This document shows, in pieces, positions 1 through 5,742 of a DNA stretch of 7,247 nucleotides (positions within the stretch are counted from its first letter, which is position 1; each line of letters opens with the position of its first letter). A model generated the notes under the pieces. The model was given only the letters and a program-made list of their open reading frames with translations. It did no database searches and was not told the DNA's origin. Origin of the DNA: an uncultured Tabrizicola sp. (GTDB lineage Bacteria > Pseudomonadota > Alphaproteobacteria > Rhodobacterales > Rhodobacteraceae). The position numbers and the translations under genes are program-made. Location of the stretch: assembly GCA_937858255.1 (NCBI GenBank), contig CALLZQ010000472.1, positions 1 to 7,247 of the forward strand, given 5' to 3'.

Positions 1-459
1 CTTGCCGCCGCCGGTATAGCCAGAAACGCCGCTGATGGTCAGCGGCGCATCCGCGGCCACCAGCCCCGCCGTCACCAAGGGTGCCAGCAGGCCCAGTGCG
101 CAGGTCGGCCAGCAACCCGGATTGGCCACCCGCTTGGCCCCGGCAATGCGGGCGCGCTGCGCGGCGCTGAGTTCGGGAAAGCCATAGGCCCAATCGGGGT
201 GGACCCGATGCGCGGTCGAGGCATCAATGATCCGCACCGGCAGATCGGCGGCCAGCGCGGCCGACTCTTTGGCCGCGTCGTCCGGCAGGCACAGAATCGC
301 GACATCTGCGGCGGCATAGGCCTCACGCCGGGCGGCAGGGTCCTTGCGGCGGTCGGCGTCAATGCGGATCAGTTCGATATCGCTGCGCCCTTCCAGACGC
401 TCGCGGATCTGCAAACCCGTTGTGCCGACTTCACCATCAATAAAGACCTTGGCCGCCAT
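1..459 (-). CDS. argC: N-acetyl-gamma-glutamyl-phosphate reductase, type 2 (N-terminal 153 residues; 3' end outside window)
   Basis: This enzyme performs the NADPH-dependent reduction of N-acetyl-glutamyl-5-phosphate to the semialdehyde, the third step of cytoplasmic arginine biosynthesis. Reading the complement from the ATG at 459 gives [20 protein letters not shown], which carries the Rossmann-type nucleotide-binding start. [17 protein letters not shown] follows at about residues 83-99. NPGCWPT contains the catalytic cysteine at residue 116, and the visible part ends in SGYTGGGK. The short N-terminus with GEVGTTG and the STAHRV signature fit the type 2 (about 310 residue) ArgC subfamily, so roughly half the protein lies beyond position 1. 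The start is well supported by AGGAGG six bases upstream of the ATG (complement of 465-470). The gene is divergent from lldD. I see no frameshift in the visible part. Confidence 0.95.
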   Translation of the reverse strand, partial: MAAKVFIDGEVGTTGLQIRERLEGRSDIELIRIDADRRKDPAARREAYAAADVAILCLPDDAAKESAALAADLPVRIIDASTAHRVHPDWAYGFPELSAAQRARIAGAKRVANPGCWPTCALGLLAPLVTAGLVAADAPLTISGVSGYTGGGK

Positions 460-585
460 CGCTGCCTCCTGCGTAAATCCGCCGCCCTGTTACACCATTG
501 CCGCGCCGCAGACCAGAGCGGCGGCGGCAGAGGTGCGGCCTCTCGGCGCGGCAAGGGGATTGGTGATTGCGCTGAGGAGTGAAAA

Positions 586-606
586 TTGGTAACAAGTTCT
601 TACCAA
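586..606. promoter_or_regulatory. 21-bp near-perfect palindrome, candidate operator for lldD
   Basis: The arms TTGGTAA (586-592) and TTACCAA (600-606) are exact reverse complements. The central seven bases, CAAGTTC, add two more pairs, so nine of ten base pairs match around a central G at 596. The site lies 25 bases upstream of the lldD ATG. A weak promoter reading (TTGCGC at 567-572, 17-bp spacer, TAACAA at 590-595) would put the -10 box inside it. A further ATTGGT half-site lies at 559-564, in the same orientation as the left arm. The symmetry implies a dimeric regulator. The TTGGT/ACCAA outer arms recall GntR/FadR-type sites, including the LldR/PdhR kind, but the 11-base distance between them is longer than the usual three. 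The identity of the regulator is therefore open. Confidence 0.6.
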
Positions 607-631
607 AAACGCCAAAGGCTGCGAGGGACCC

Positions 632-1795
632 ATGCCTGTCATCACCTGCATCGACGATCTCAAGCGTCTGCACCGGCGCCGCACGCCGAAGATGTTCTAC
701 GATTATGCGGAATCGGGCAGCTATACCGAGCAGACCTTTCGCGAGAACACGACCGATTTCGCCAAGCTGCGGCTGCGGCAGAAAGTGGCGGTCGATATGT
801 CGGGCCGCACCACCGAAAGCACGATGATCGGGGAAAAGGTGGCGATGCCGGTCGCGCTGGCCCCTGTGGGGCTGACGGGGATGCAGGCAGCGGATGGCGA
901 GATCAAGGCCGCCCGCGCCGCCGAGAAATTCGGGGTGCCCTTTACCCTCTCGACCATGAGCATCTGCTCGATCGAGGATGTCGCGGCACATACCACCAAG
1001 CCCTTCTGGTTTCAGGTCTATACGCTGAAAGACGATGATTTCATGCGTCGCCTGTTCGAGCGGGCGCGGGCGGCGAATTGCTCGGCCATCGTGATCACGG
1101 TCGATCTGCAAATCCTTGGCCAGCGGCACAAGGATCTGAAAAACGGCCTTTCTGCACCACCGAAGCTGACGCTGAAATCCATCGCCAATATGGCGACCAA
1201 GGTGCCGTGGGGACTGGAAATGCTACAGACCAAGCGGCGGTTCTTTGGCAATATCGTCGGTCACGCCAAGGGGGTGACGGATCCCTCGTCGCTGTCCTCC
1301 TGGACGGCCGAGGCATTCGACATGACGCTGGATTGGAAGCGTATCGCCAAGTTCAAGGAGATGTGGGGCGGCAAGGTCATCCTCAAGGGGGTGATGGATG
1401 CCGAGGATGCCCGCAATGCCCTGTCGGTGGGGGCGGATGCGATCATCGTCTCAAACCATGGCGGGCGGCAGCTTGACGGGGCGCTGTCCTCGATCCGGGC
1501 GCTGCCGGGGATCGTCGATGCGGTGGGCGATCAGGTCGAGGTCTGGATGGATTCCGGTATCCGTTCGGGTCAGGATGTTCTCAAGGCGTTGGCCATGGGC
1601 GCGCGGGGCACGATGATCGGGCGCAGCTATGTCTACGGTCTCGGCGCCATGGGCGAGGCGGGCGTCACCAAGGCGCTGGAGGTGATCCGCAAGGAACTGG
1701 ACACCACGATGGCGCTCTGCGGTGAGCGGGATATCAAAAACCTCGGCCGGCACAATCTGCTGATCCCCAAGGATTTCACCGGCGACTGGCAATAG
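632..1795 (+). CDS. lldD: FMN-dependent L-lactate dehydrogenase / alpha-hydroxy-acid oxidising protein
   Basis: This 387-residue protein belongs to the family of L-lactate dehydrogenase (LldD), flavocytochrome b2 and glycolate oxidase, a TIM barrel that binds FMN. It most likely oxidises L-lactate to pyruvate and passes electrons to the respiratory chain at the inner membrane. Visible active-site elements are FYDYAESG (22-29), FQVY ending in Tyr130, Asp158 and Arg165 in VDLQILGQRHKDLKNG, and the FMN-contacting Lys252. SNHGGRQLDG supplies the catalytic base His276 and the substrate-binding Arg279. DSGIRSG (307-313) and GARGTMIGR (323-331) form the FMN phosphate site. LSTMSICSIEDV resembles the matching segment of E. 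coli LldD. The start follows GAGGG at a good distance. No lactate permease or lldE/F/G-type gene is adjacent, so lactate as the substrate is inferred from family; other 2-hydroxy acids are possible. Confidence 0.88.
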   Translation: MPVITCIDDLKRLHRRRTPKMFYDYAESGSYTEQTFRENTTDFAKLRLRQKVAVDMSGRTTESTMIGEKVAMPVALAPVGLTGMQAADGEIKAARAAEKFGVPFTLSTMSICSIEDVAAHTTKPFWFQVYTLKDDDFMRRLFERARAANCSAIVITVDLQILGQRHKDLKNGLSAPPKLTLKSIANMATKVPWGLEMLQTKRRFFGNIVGHAKGVTDPSSLSSWTAEAFDMTLDWKRIAKFKEMWGGKVILKGVMDAEDARNALSVGADAIIVSNHGGRQLDGALSSIRALPGIVDAVGDQVEVWMDSGIRSGQDVLKALAMGARGTMIGRSYVYGLGAMGEAGVTKALEVIRKELDTTMALCGERDIKNLGRHNLLIPKDFTGDWQ

Positions 1796-1802
1796 CGATG
1801 GC

Positions 1803-2960
1803 TCAGGCGCCGCGGGCACTGCCCGCGCGCGCCATGGCCGGCGCCAGGGCCCAGACCGCGGCCAGCATCACGGCGGCAAAGACAAAGGCAAAGCGCAGGC
1901 CCAGACCTCCGGCGATCAGGCCCAGCAGCGGCGGGCCAAAGAAGTAACCGAAATAGCCCAGCAGGGTGGCCCGTGCGACAGCCCGGGCCCGGGCCTCGGG
2001 GGCACTCAGCCGCCCGACCAGCGAAAACGCTGTCGGCGCGATCACCGAAGAGCCAAGCCCCATCACGATGAACCCGGCATAGGCAAAGGCCGGACTGGGG
2101 GCCAGCGCCGCCCCCAATGCCCCCAGCGCCGACACTGTGGCGCCCCCTGCCAGCAGGCGATAGGGGCTGATATGTTTCAGCAGCCCCTGACCGGCCAGAC
2201 GGGCCAGCCCCATGGTCAGCGCCAGCATCGCCGGACCCGCCGCCCCCTGCTCGGGGCTGCCGCCAAGGGTCTTTTCGATATGCAGGGCCGACCAGTTTTC
2301 GGCGGCATTCTCGGTCAGGAAAGCGATAAGGACGATGGCACCGCCGACCACGGGCACAAGGCCCAGAGGGCGCGCGGTCCCGCCCGGGGGTTTGCACAGC
2401 CCGGTGATGCGCCCGTCACGCTCCAGTGTCAGCAGCGCAAGCGCGGCGGCAATCGCCCCCATGGCGCCCATTACCCAATCAGGCCCCCAATCCATGCCGC
2501 GCAACAAGCCGGTCAGGATGGCGCCGCCCGCATAACCAAGGCTATAGGCGGCATGGCACAGGTTCATCAGATGCAGGTTCCGCTCGGTCTCGATCTGCGC
2601 GACGCGGGCATTCATCAGGACATCGGTCAGGCCGGTCGCCGCGCCACAGGCCATCATCGCCAGCGGGAATAACAGCAGCGAGGCCGTCTGCCCCGGCAAG
2701 GTAAAGGCAAGCGCCATGCAAAGCGCGGCGACCGGCAGGGCAATACGGCCCGCCAATGCCCCATATCGGGGCGCAGCCAGCATGGCGCAAACCGCCGCAA
2801 GGGGCGTGGCCAGGATCAGTTGCCCAAGCCGCGCCTCGCCAACCCCCAACATGGCCTTGAGATCGGGGAAGACGGCCGCATAAGTTCCCCAGAGGATTCC
2901 CATCGCCCCAAAGGCGGCCAGGGGTGCCCGGCTCAGGCCGAGGATCTGCCAGACAGTCAT
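1803..2960 (-). CDS. MFS transporter, YbjJ-like, substrate unknown
   Basis: This is a 385-residue inner-membrane protein of the major facilitator superfamily with about twelve hydrophobic segments, six before and six after a hydrophilic central loop at roughly residues 180-199. YGALAGRI after the second helix is a degenerate motif A. Several segments align by eye with E. coli Ybj[13 protein letters not shown] in helix 7, [16 protein letters not shown] in helix 10, and [20 protein letters not shown] in helix 11. These place it in the YbjJ-like branch, whose substrates are not established. I chose the ATG at 2960 ([14 protein letters not shown]) because GGGGA precedes it by a suitable distance. 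An in-frame ATG at 2993 would add eleven polar residues but has a poorer ribosome site. The gene converges on lldD with 7 bp between stops, and nothing nearby indicates its cargo. Confidence 0.85.
   Translation of the reverse strand: MTVWQILGLSRAPLAAFGAMGILWGTYAAVFPDLKAMLGVGEARLGQLILATPLAAVCAMLAAPRYGALAGRIALPVAALCMALAFTLPGQTASLLLFPLAMMACGAATGLTDVLMNARVAQIETERNLHLMNLCHAAYSLGYAGGAILTGLLRGMDWGPDWVMGAMGAIAAALALLTLERDGRITGLCKPPGGTARPLGLVPVVGGAIVLIAFLTENAAENWSALHIEKTLGGSPEQGAAGPAMLALTMGLARLAGQGLLKHISPYRLLAGGATVSALGALGAALAPSPAFAYAGFIVMGLGSSVIAPTAFSLVGRLSAPEARARAVARATLLGYFGYFFGPPLLGLIAGGLGLRFAFVFAAVMLAAVWALAPAMARAGSARGA
1811..1827 (+). terminator. GC hairpin after lldD, possible weak terminator in the convergent junction
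   Basis: CGCGGGC (1811-1817) and GCCCGCG (1821-1827) form a perfect 7-bp stem with a three-base loop, starting 16 bases after the lldD stop. No T-run follows on either strand, so it does not meet the classical intrinsic terminator pattern. It also lies inside the last codons of the convergent MFS gene. It may slow or end lldD transcription, or simply reflect GC-rich Ala/Arg/Gly codons at the end of the transporter. Confidence 0.3.
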
Positions 2961-3070
2961 GCTGTTCCCCGCCCGCTCGTTGTGCCACGCCATGCGCCTG
3001 GGCGCTTTCCCGGCAAGTAGCTAGCTTTTGCGCCCGCCCGCGACAAGCGCCCCTTGCGTTGCTTTTGCTC

Positions 3071-3099
3071 TTTCCAACCTGCCGATTCCCCGCTATAGG
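3071..3099 (+). promoter_or_regulatory. Possible rplY promoter
   Basis: TTTCCA (3071-3076) and TATAGG (3094-3099) are separated by 17 bases in the T-richer stretch of the MFS/rplY divergent region, and would give a leader of roughly 50 bases. The -35 match is poor. TTG-containing hexamers just upstream (3054-3059, 3065-3070) do not have a standard spacing to the same -10 box. On the opposite strand, TTGTCG (3046-3041) with TAGCTA (3023-3018) at 17 bp is an equally weak candidate for the MFS gene. These are eye readings only. Confidence 0.3.
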
Positions 3100-3146
3100 C
3101 CCCCGGTCGCGCCGCGCACCCTTGGAGGGCGGCGGACTTAACCTAT

Positions 3147-3150
3147 GGAG
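3147..3150 (+). promoter_or_regulatory. Ribosome binding site fixing the rplY start
   Basis: GGAG ends seven bases before the ATG at 3158. The same frame is open back to an ATG at 2924, but those 78 upstream codons encode a Cys/Arg/Pro-rich sequence without similarity to L25 and run across the start of the divergent MFS gene. The internal start is therefore the true one. Confidence 0.8.
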
Positions 3151-3157
3151 ACCTATT

Positions 3158-3766
3158 ATGGCTGGTGAGATCCCTGATCTGATCGCCGAGGTACGGACGG
3201 GGACAGGCAAGGGGGCCGCTCGTCAAGCTCGTCGTGAGCAACTCGTACCCGGTATTGTTTACGGTGGTGGTGCGGAACCGCTGCCGATCAACATCAAATA
3301 CAACTACCTCCTGACTCGTCTGAAGAAAGGCCGTTTCCTTTCGACGCTGTTCAACCTCAAGGTTGAAGGTCAGGAAGATGTCCGCGTGATCTGCCGCGGC
3401 GTTCAGCGCGATGTGGTCAAGGACCTGCCGACCCACGTCGACCTGATGCGCCTGCGTCGCACCTCGCGCATCAACCTGTTCATCCATGTGAACTTTGCCA
3501 ATGCCGACAAGCCCCCGGGCATCAAGCCTGGCGGCACCCTGACGATCGTGCGTCCCGAAGTGGAACTGGAAGTCACCGCTGGTGACATCCCGGATCACAT
3601 CACCGTGGACCTGACCGGCAAGCAGATCGGCGATGTCATTCACATCAATGACATCGAGCTGCCCGCCGGCGCCAAGCCGACGATCAACCGCAACTTCGTC
3701 ATCGCCAACATCGCGGCCCCCTCGGGCCTGCGCTCGGCCGATAACGAAGGCGAAGGCGAAGAATAA
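3158..3766 (+). CDS. rplY: 50S ribosomal protein L25, CTC (general stress protein) type
   Basis: This 202-residue protein binds 5S rRNA in the large ribosomal subunit. It is the long, two-domain form common outside the enterobacteria, whose L25 is only about 94 residues. The N-terminal RNA-binding domain (about 1-95) shows the conserved [11 protein letters not shown] at 17-27, then [10 protein letters not shown], and later [18 protein letters not shown]. The C-terminal beta domain (about 100-190) contains [15 protein letters not shown] and [20 protein letters not shown]. The protein ends in an acidic tail, NEGEGEE. Compared with its neighbours it uses more T-ending codons (CGT, GGT, GTT), especially near the start, as expected of a highly expressed gene. 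Its last 68 bases are overlapped by the opposite-strand glycosyltransferase gene, and pth lies downstream of that gene. Confidence 0.95.
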   Translation: MAGEIPDLIAEVRTGTGKGAARQARREQLVPGIVYGGGAEPLPINIKYNYLLTRLKKGRFLSTLFNLKVEGQEDVRVICRGVQRDVVKDLPTHVDLMRLRRTSRINLFIHVNFANADKPPGIKPGGTLTIVRPEVELEVTAGDIPDHITVDLTGKQIGDVIHINDIELPAGAKPTINRNFVIANIAAPSGLRSADNEGEGEE

Positions 3767-4826
3767 TCGGCCCATCGGGTTGATTTGGGGCGCGACCGGG
3801 CAACCGGCGTGCGGCCCCCGCGCTCTTCCTTGCGGCCGCCGCTGCGGCGCGCGCCATGTGGTCCAGGTAACGCGGATCGCCCTCGGGCGGCTGGCCCGAT
3901 TTCGCGGCGATCTGCGCGAGGTAATCGGCGCAGCACAGATGATGCAGCCGCGCGACGCCGGGCAGGGCCATGGCTTCGGCATGGATCGGGTCAAAGGCGG
4001 AGGACTGCTGCAATGCGCTTTCATCCTGCACATCGTTGCGGTTGTACCGCTGATAAAAGCTATCCGTGTAGCGGTCCTTGCCGGCCACGGGCGACAGGCT
4101 GCCTTTCTTGAGCGCGAAACTCTCTTCCGACCGGATCATGTAGTGGTTCATCTGCGCCACCGAATGATCCTGACGCCCGTGCAGCATGCGGCGCAGGTAG
4201 TCGCCCTCGGGGTGCCATTCCTCCAGCGTTTGACCGGCGGCATCGACCCAGCGCATCCCGGGCGCCCCCCAGCGGCGGGCATGTTGCGGGAGCAGCCGCT
4301 TGGGCCCATGCTCCCCCAGCTTGCGGAACCAGTCCGGCTGGGTGTGCAGGCATTTGATCCAGGTCGAGGTCGGGTCGGCGGAATTGGCGGCGCGGGTGAA
4401 CTGGCGATGCACAAGGCCATCGGCGTAATGGGTCTGCCCCGAGGTGCCAAAGACCTTCCAGTTGATCGCCATGCCCAGAAAGTCGGCGTCTTCTGGGATC
4501 AGGTCGGTTATCCGGCCATCGCCGCGATGGATCACCAGAAACTCGTCGACGTCGCAGACCAGCACCCAATCCGCCTCGGCCACCTGCGGCAATTCCTTGG
4601 CTGCGGCCAGCTTGCGGGCGGTGATCTGCTGGCGGTCGGGCACCTCATGGCGCAGATGGGTCAGCCAGCCGGCCTCTTGCATCCGGTCAAGGAGTTCGGG
4701 CGAATGGTCCGAGCAATCGTTGGTCACCACCAAGATATCGGTAAAGCCCAGCATCCGGTACCAGCACAGCCATTCGACCAGAAACGGGCCCTCATTGCGG
4801 ACCGAACAGACAACGGTAAAGCGCAT
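3699..4826 (-). CDS. Glycosyltransferase family 2-like protein (Glyco_tranf_2_4 type)
   Basis: This 375-residue protein is probably cytoplasmic, with no signal peptide or membrane helix, and probably transfers a sugar from a nucleotide-sugar donor to a surface glycan or other acceptor. It opens with [16 protein letters not shown] (5-20) and [18 protein letters not shown] (32-49). The metal-binding DXD is CDVDEF at 91-96. Later conserved blocks are [12 protein letters not shown] (119-130), the [11 protein letters not shown] region, and [18 protein letters not shown] (226-243), all typical of the Glyco_tranf_2_4 group common in Rhodobacteraceae. The ATG at 4826 is preceded by GGGGA. After about residue 335 the sequence becomes a Pro/Arg/Ala-rich tail without family character, and residues 354-375 are encoded antisense to the rplY 3' end. 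The natural C-terminus may have been extended by loss of a stop codon. Donor and acceptor cannot be told from the sequence. Confidence 0.85.
   Translation of the reverse strand: MRFTVVCSVRNEGPFLVEWLCWYRMLGFTDILVVTNDCSDHSPELLDRMQEAGWLTHLRHEVPDRQQITARKLAAAKELPQVAEADWVLVCDVDEFLVIHRGDGRITDLIPEDADFLGMAINWKVFGTSGQTHYADGLVHRQFTRAANSADPTSTWIKCLHTQPDWFRKLGEHGPKRLLPQHARRWGAPGMRWVDAAGQTLEEWHPEGDYLRRMLHGRQDHSVAQMNHYMIRSEESFALKKGSLSPVAGKDRYTDSFYQRYNRNDVQDESALQQSSAFDPIHAEAMALPGVARLHHLCCADYLAQIAAKSGQPPEGDPRYLDHMARAAAAAARKSAGAARRLPGRAPNQPDGPIILRLRLRYRPSAGPRGPRCWR
3787..3818 (+). terminator. Hairpin with GCAA tetraloop downstream of rplY, candidate terminator
   Basis: Starting 21 bases after the rplY stop, GGGGC, GC and a wobble pair (3787-3794) can pair with 3810-3818 across one bulged G. 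An inner CCGG (3796-3799) pairs with CCGG (3804-3807), closed by a GCAA loop of the stable GNRA kind. Only a broken pyrimidine run (CTCTTCCTT) follows, so it is at best a weak intrinsic terminator. It lies within the antisense glycosyltransferase frame. Confidence 0.35.
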
Positions 4827-4850
4827 GTCATCCCCTTTTCACCCCCGATG

Positions 4851-4878
4851 CTTGACGGGCGGGCGGGGCTTCGTCAAG
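4851..4878. repeat. 7-bp inverted repeat CTTGACG/CGTCAAG between glycosyltransferase and pth
   Basis: CTTGACG (4851-4857) and its exact reverse complement CGTCAAG (4872-4878) are separated by 14 G-rich bases in the 77-bp divergent region. Each arm contains TTGACG reading outward on its own strand, a good -35-like hexamer for pth (plus strand) and for the glycosyltransferase (minus strand). Neither has a convincing -10 box at 16-18 bp. The repeat may be overlapping divergent promoters, an operator, or a hairpin in the pth leader. Confidence 0.45.
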
Positions 4879-4903
4879 GAAGGAGAAAGGTCAGGAGGGC
4901 GCG

Positions 4904-5596
4904 ATGAAACTCTTTGTGGGTCTGGGAAATCCGGGGCCGAAATATGCCGGCAACCGCCACAATGTCGGATTCATGGCGCTCGAGCGGATCGCGTCAGACC
5001 ATGGTTTCGGCCCTTGGCGCAATGGCTTCAAGGGGGAGGTCAGCGAGGGGCGTCTGGCCGGGGAAAAAGTGGTTTTGCTGAAACCCGCGACCTTCATGAA
5101 CCTCTCGGGCGAGGCGGTGCGGGCGGCACTGGATTTCTACAAGCTGACGCCGGGGGATGTGATCGTGTTCCATGATGAGCTGGACCTTGCCCCCGGCAAA
5201 TGCCGGGTCAAGCAGGGGGGCGGGCATGCCGGGCATAATGGCCTGCGCTCGATCCATGCCCATATCGGTGAGGCCTATGGCCGGGTGCGGCTGGGGATCG
5301 GCCATCCGGGACACAAGGATGCGGTGGCAGCCTATGTGCTGCACGATTTTGCCAAGGCAGATCAGGACTGGCTGGACGATCTCTTGCGCGGGATCTCGGA
5401 CGGGGCCGAGGCGCTGGCCGGGGGTGATGCGACGCGCTTCATGAATGCGGTGTCGCTGCGGGTGGCGCCGCCACGATCATCAGGCAAGGCTGAGGGGGCA
5501 AAGCCCGCGCCGCCGCCAGCGAAAGCGACCGTCGCGGCGGAAGAGGACAACCGCAGCCCGCTGCAACGGCTCGCCGACCGTTTCCGACAGGGATAA
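4904..5596 (+). CDS. pth: Peptidyl-tRNA hydrolase with C-terminal extension
   Basis: This 230-residue cytoplasmic enzyme cleaves the ester bond of peptidyl-tRNAs released from stalled ribosomes, freeing tRNA for reuse. All signature residues are visible: Asn9 in GLGNPG, the catalytic His19 in NRHNVGF, Asn66 in FMNLSG, Asp91 in FHDELDL, and Asn112 in GGGHAGHNGLRS. The ATG follows AGGAGG by five bases (4893-4898). The core ends near residue 186. Residues 187-230 form an extra tail: an Ala/Pro/Lys-rich linker, then an acidic patch and a short amphipathic-looking helix, SPLQRLADRFRQG. E. coli Pth is about 194 residues and lacks this; I recall similar tails in related alphaproteobacteria. It is divergent from the glycosyltransferase and followed by the M3 peptidase on the same strand. 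rplY, its usual partner, lies upstream beyond the glycosyltransferase. Confidence 0.95.
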   Translation: MKLFVGLGNPGPKYAGNRHNVGFMALERIASDHGFGPWRNGFKGEVSEGRLAGEKVVLLKPATFMNLSGEAVRAALDFYKLTPGDVIVFHDELDLAPGKCRVKQGGGHAGHNGLRSIHAHIGEAYGRVRLGIGHPGHKDAVAAYVLHDFAKADQDWLDDLLRGISDGAEALAGGDATRFMNAVSLRVAPPRSSGKAEGAKPAPPPAKATVAAEEDNRSPLQRLADRFRQG

Positions 5597-5604
5597 CCGG
5601 CAAA

Positions 5605-5636
5605 GGGGGGCCGCCCGGCGGGGCATCGAGCCCCCC
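5605..5636 (+). terminator. G/C-rich hairpin after pth, possible terminator
   Basis: Eight bases after the pth stop, GGGGGG (5605-5610) can pair with CCCCCC (5631-5636). Alternatively the inner GGGGC (5620-5624) can pair with GCCCC (5630-5634) around an ATCGA loop. The two forms compete and neither is followed by a T-run. It could attenuate transcription into the peptidase gene. The rest of the 146-bp gap (5597-5742) shows no clear promoter. Confidence 0.3.
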
Positions 5637-5742
5637 CGTGCGGCATTGCCATGGACAGGGCGCCACCGGGGGTGCGGGTTTGCGGCGGGGCACTGGATCT
5701 TTGCCCCTTGCCCCCATAGCTTTCTGGCAAAGGAGGATTTCC

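Noticed and set aside
504..523. 6-bp GC stem (CGCCGC/GCGGCG) in the argC-lldD intergenic region
   Set aside because: It consists of simple GCC/GGC repeats with no T-run and is no better than expected by chance at this GC content.
437..1129. 230-codon minus-strand frame across the argC-lldD intergenic region
   Set aside because: It would cover the argC start in another frame and the antisense of lldD. It has no recognisable domain.
1633..2397. 254-codon minus-strand frame overlapping the MFS gene and lldD
   Set aside because: It is in a different frame from the well-supported transporter, lacks hydrophobic helices, and extends into the antisense of lldD.
3019..3026. AGCTAGCT palindrome upstream of the MFS gene
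   Set aside because: It is only 8 bp with no extension of the symmetry, too short to call an operator on its own.
2924..3157. 78-codon in-frame N-terminal extension of rplY
   Set aside because: L25 begins at the ATG at 3158 with a fitting ribosome site. The upstream part is Cys/Arg-rich, overlaps the divergent MFS start, and has no L25 character.
3633..4907. 424-codon plus-strand open frame opposite the glycosyltransferase
   Set aside because: It overlaps rplY in another frame and runs over the pth start. Its translation has no recognisable domain, whereas the minus strand encodes a clear DXD glycosyltransferase. It is an artefact of high GC.
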